From: Rhodobiaceae bacterium
GTDB taxonomy: Bacteria > Pseudomonadota > Alphaproteobacteria > Rhizobiales > Tepidamorphaceae
Assembly (NCBI GenBank): GCA_020637985.1
Contig: JACKJK010000003.1
Location: 434,001 to 498,000, forward strand
Length of the DNA stretch: 64,000 nucleotides
Direction: 5' to 3'
The position numbers and the translations under genes are program-made. The notes beneath the pieces are model-generated. The model made no database searches. It saw only the letters and a list, made by a program, of their open reading frames with translations, and had not been told where the DNA came from. Position 1 is the stretch's first letter, and each line of letters starts with the position of its first letter. Shown here in pieces: positions 61,551 through 64,000 of the stretch.

Positions 61551-62990
61551 ATGATCGCTGTCGTCTACGTTTTCTCGTTCTTCCTGGCCGCGCTGTCCCT
61601 GCAGTTGCTGGCCACGGGGGCTTTGACGGCGGCATCCGGCGACCTGGCGAATGCGCCGGCGTTCCTCATCGCGGCCGCGTTGTGGCTATTCCTCGCGGGC
61701 GCCATGAACCTCGCGCTGCGCGGTCGCGAACGTCGGCTGAAAGCGCGCGAGCGCTTCCTGCTCGCCCTGCTACTGTTCACCGTGCTGCCGCTCTTCGCCT
61801 GTCTGCCCGTCTTCATCCTGGTTCCGCAAGCGGGCTTCTCGAACACCTATTTCGAGGCGGTGTCGGCTTTCACCACCACGGGCTGGACCGCGTTGCCCAA
61901 TGCCGAATTGCTGCCGAAGGGGGTCGTCGTCTGGCGCGCTCTGCTGCAATGGATGGGCGGAGCGACGTTTCTCCTGGTCGTCATTTTCGTCCTGGCGCCG
62001 TCGCGCGTCGGCGGGCTGCCGGACTCCCAGGGCAGCCTGATCGACTACACCGGCCAGGTCGAGCGGCAACGCTTCGGCCAGGCGCTGGCGCGCGTCTTGC
62101 CCCTCTATGCGGCAATCACCTCGCTTTGCTTCATCTTGCTCGCCCTGACCGGGCTTGCCCCCCTCGATGCCTTCGCGCTTGCAACAGCCGCGATCTCGAC
62201 CAGCGGATTCACAGCCCACAGCGCGCCAATCGGCGATTATCTCTCGGACGCGGGCGTGTGGATCGTCACGCTGTTCAGCGCCGTGTCGGCGACGAGTTTC
62301 CTGTGGTTGCGCCGCGCGCTGAGGGGCGACCGCGCAGCCCTTGGACATCGCGAATCCTACTATCTCCTGGGGATGGTTATGGTGTTCGGCCTGCTGACGA
62401 CGGACATGCTGGTGCAATCCGGCGGAGGAGGGGCCTTTGCCGCCTTGCGCGACGGCTTTTCGATCGCCGCCTCGATCATCACCACGAGCGGCCTGGAGGC
62501 GCGCACCGGCGGCCATGCGACGCTGCCATACGGCATGCTTCTCACGCTGCTGTTCATCGGCGGCGCCAGTTTCTCGACCGCGGGCGGCCTCAAGCTTTTC
62601 CGTGTCGGTGCAATGGCCGTGCAGTCCGGACGCGAAATGGTGCGCCTGGTCTATCCGCATGCCATCCGCTCGGCCCGGTTCGGCTCCCAGCCCTACAACA
62701 TCCAGTTGATGAAGGCGGTGTGGAGCCTGATGTTCGCATTGCTGGTTCTGGCTCTTGCAGTCAGCGCCGCACTGGGTTTCGCCGAGATTCCGGTCGATCA
62801 GGCCGTCCTCGGCGGTTTCGGAGCAGTGTCCAACATTTCGATAGGACTGTTCGGCGAGGGCAACACGCTGGTACGGTTCCAGGAACTGCCTGAGGTCACC
62901 AAGCTGACCTTGTGCCTCGGCATGGCCCTTGGCCGCGTCGAGGTAATTGCCGCCGTTGCGGTCCTATATCTGCCGTTCTGGAGGGGGTAG
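61551..62990 (+). CDS. trkH: Trk system potassium uptake protein TrkH
   Basis: A 479-residue inner-membrane K+ channel-like transporter. It shows four pore-loop repeats with the expected selectivity-filter segments: TTTGWT near residue 113, STSGFT near 218, TTSGLE near 315 and NISIGL near 427. The conserved WMGG block (LLQWMGGATFLLV) is also present. It forms a dimer that imports potassium under TrkA control. ATG 61551 is the first in-frame start after trkA. hfq begins 160 bp downstream. Confidence 0.92.
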   Translation: MIAVVYVFSFFLAALSLQLLATGALTAASGDLANAPAFLIAAALWLFLAGAMNLALRGRERRLKARERFLLALLLFTVLPLFACLPVFILVPQAGFSNTYFEAVSAFTTTGWTALPNAELLPKGVVVWRALLQWMGGATFLLVVIFVLAPSRVGGLPDSQGSLIDYTGQVERQRFGQALARVLPLYAAITSLCFILLALTGLAPLDAFALATAAISTSGFTAHSAPIGDYLSDAGVWIVTLFSAVSATSFLWLRRALRGDRAALGHRESYYLLGMVMVFGLLTTDMLVQSGGGGAFAALRDGFSIAASIITTSGLEARTGGHATLPYGMLLTLLFIGGASFSTAGGLKLFRVGAMAVQSGREMVRLVYPHAIRSARFGSQPYNIQLMKAVWSLMFALLVLALAVSAALGFAEIPVDQAVLGGFGAVSNISIGLFGEGNTLVRFQELPEVTKLTLCLGMALGRVEVIAAVAVLYLPFWRG

Positions 62991-63046
62991 CCCGCCCTCG
63001 GCGCACCTGGGGCATGGATCTTCAAGGAGATTTGTCCCGTTTGTGG

Positions 63047-63074
63047 CTTGTATCGCGCAACGAAACTGCCATCT
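63047..63074 (+). promoter_or_regulatory. Possible RpoH (sigma-32)-type promoter of hfq
   Basis: CTTGTAT at 63047-63053 and CCATCT at 63069-63074 are separated by 15 bp. This is close to the heat-shock consensus (CTTGAAA, then CCCATNT), and lies 77 bp before the hfq start. E. coli hfq also has a heat-shock promoter, which makes this plausible, but the match is imperfect. Confidence 0.35.
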
Positions 63075-63150
63075 TATAAAAGGCTGAAGACTGGAAGCTT
63101 TCGCCATACCCGCAACCATGGGTGGCGAACGCAAGATGGGGCGACATAAA

Positions 63151-63405
63151 ATGGCGGCAGAAAAGGCCCAAAACCTCCAGGACACGTTTCTCAACGCAGT
63201 CCGCAAGACGAAGACTCCACTGACGATTTTCCTGGTCAACGGCGTCAAGCTCCAGGGTGTCGTGACATGGTTCGACCAGTTCTGCGTCCTGCTGCGCCGC
63301 GATGGCCACTCGCAACTCGTATACAAGCACGCGATCTCGACGGTGATGCCGAACACGCCCATCCAGTTGTTCGATCCCACAGACAATGAGTCCGACGCCG
63401 ATTGA
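63151..63405 (+). CDS. hfq: RNA chaperone Hfq
   Basis: An 84-residue Sm-like hexameric RNA-binding protein that pairs small RNAs with mRNAs. Sm1 is QDTFLNAVRKTKTPLTIFLVNGVKLQGVVTWFDQFCVLL and Sm2 is YKHAISTVMP, with Q8-type and KH residues conserved. ATG 63151 (MAAEKAQNLQDTF) is the family start. The downstream hflX frame opens with a TTG overlapping the hfq TGA (TTGA), so hfq-hflX is an operon as in many proteobacteria. Confidence 0.96.
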   Translation: MAAEKAQNLQDTFLNAVRKTKTPLTIFLVNGVKLQGVVTWFDQFCVLLRRDGHSQLVYKHAISTVMPNTPIQLFDPTDNESDAD

Positions 63406-64000
63406 GCGCAGCGGGGCAGGCTAAATACGGTTCTCCAGGCGGTGCGGGGGAGGGGGTAACTCCTTCCTCGACGCGGGCCTACGTCCTCGTCCCGGTCGTC
63501 GTGACATCATCGGACAGCCTATTTGCCCATGACGTGCGTGATGCCGCTGCGCGGCTGGACGAGGCTGTCGGGCTTGCACGCGCCATTGATCTTGAGGTCG
63601 TGGGTTCTGCGGCCTTGACCGTAAAGAACCCGCGTCCGGCAACGCTCCTCGGTACAGGCAAGGTCGAGGAGCTTGCCGCGCAACTGCGCGCGAGCGACGT
63701 CGGTCTCGTTGCCGTCGATTGCGCCCTGTCACCGGTGCAGCAGCGCAACCTTGAAAAGGCCTGGGACACCAAGGTGATCGACCGCACCGGGCTGATCCTG
63801 GAGATCTTCGGCCGGCGCGCCAACACCAACGAGGGCCGCCTCCAGGTCGAGCTGGCGCACCTCAACTACCAGAAAAGCCGGCTCGTGCGCTCCTGGACTC
63901 ACCTCGAACGCCAGCGCGGCGGCTTCGGCTTTCTTGGCGGGCCCGGCGAAACCCAGATCGAGGCGGACCGCCGCCTGATCCAGGAGCGCATCACCCGCAT
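63402..64000 (+). CDS. hflX: GTPase HflX, N-terminal part (runs off the window)
   Basis: The frame is open to the right edge, giving about 199 residues of HflX, a ribosome-associated GTPase that splits stalled or stressed ribosomes. Visible are the N-terminal domain (AYVLVPVVVTSS, then NPRPATLLGTGKVEELAAQL and CALSPVQQRNLEKAW) and the linker helices with QVELAHLNYQKSRLVRSW, ERQRGGFGFLGGPGETQIE and DRRLIQERI. The GTP-binding domain lies beyond the window. The only start codon between the upstream in-frame stop and the conserved region is TTG 63402, overlapping hfq. Confidence 0.9.
   Translation, partial: MSAAGQAKYGSPGGAGEGVTPSSTRAYVLVPVVVTSSDSLFAHDVRDAAARLDEAVGLARAIDLEVVGSAALTVKNPRPATLLGTGKVEELAAQLRASDVGLVAVDCALSPVQQRNLEKAWDTKVIDRTGLILEIFGRRANTNEGRLQVELAHLNYQKSRLVRSWTHLERQRGGFGFLGGPGETQIEADRRLIQERITR

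Overview
The window is high-GC, densely packed chromosomal DNA from an alphaproteobacterium, most likely of the Hyphomicrobiales (Rhizobiales). The evidence is lineage-typical genes: PopZ, the AapJQMP amino acid transporter, ChoXWV, an NDUFS4-type complex I accessory subunit, the recG-sdhE-mfd block and trkA/hfq/hflX. A Rhizobiales-style intergenic palindromic repeat lies upstream of sdhE. Five tRNA genes (Glu, Pro, Arg, Asn, Cys), all with an encoded CCA, are scattered through it. I see no rRNA, integrase, transposase, prophage or CRISPR array.

Layout. 1-7.2 kb: end of a DUF502 membrane protein, recG, sdhE, mfd and a DsbA/FrnE-like oxidoreductase (DNA repair and respiratory assembly). 7.2-13.7 kb: a PleD-like response regulator with a degenerate GGDEF domain, an adenylate-forming protein lacking catalytic motifs, a YejA-like peptide-binding protein, an IalB-family protein and HspQ. 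13.8-24.3 kb: a malyl-CoA-lyase-like enzyme, an AEC carrier, a CaiB/BaiF (racemase-like) protein, a UbiH-type hydroxylase, ACC deaminase, a TerC remnant, an AceE-like thiamine diphosphate enzyme with a quinone oxidoreductase, a GNAT protein and a small low-GC secreted orphan. 24.4-30.5 kb: choline uptake and oxidation (betA, betI, choX, choW, choV), with a perfect 20-bp palindrome as likely BetI operator and a reverse-strand GST gene splitting choX from choWV.

30.6-34.3 kb: an envelope-sugar operon (GT39, PAP2, DPM1-like GT2, LAB_N protein), probably lipid A or LPS-core modification. 34.5-39.4 kb: tRNAs with gloA, a sirtuin, a double cold-shock protein, DUF192, NDUFS4 and a cystathionine beta-lyase-like enzyme. 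39.8-44.8 kb: aapJQMP; its ATPase carries an unusual histone-H1-like N-terminal extension. 44.9-49.8 kb: sulfurtransferase, alanyl-tRNA editing protein, cysteine synthase, photolyase, tRNA-Asn and a small membrane protein. 49.9-56.3 kb: a polyamine-type ABC transporter (potABCD-like), an amidase and an acetylpolyamine amidohydrolase with every catalytic residue, together a polyamine uptake and deacetylation locus. 56.5-64 kb: tRNA-Cys, pcm, tolC, popZ, trkA, trkH, hfq and the 5' part of hflX.

Most of the window is ordinary housekeeping and nutrient-transport DNA. I found no complete novel system. The points most worth a second look are the H1-like tail on AapP, the PleD-like protein that lost GGEEF but kept the c-di-GMP inhibitory site, the adenylate-forming pseudoenzyme beside a peptide-binding protein, and the E1-like enzyme without E2 or E3 partners.
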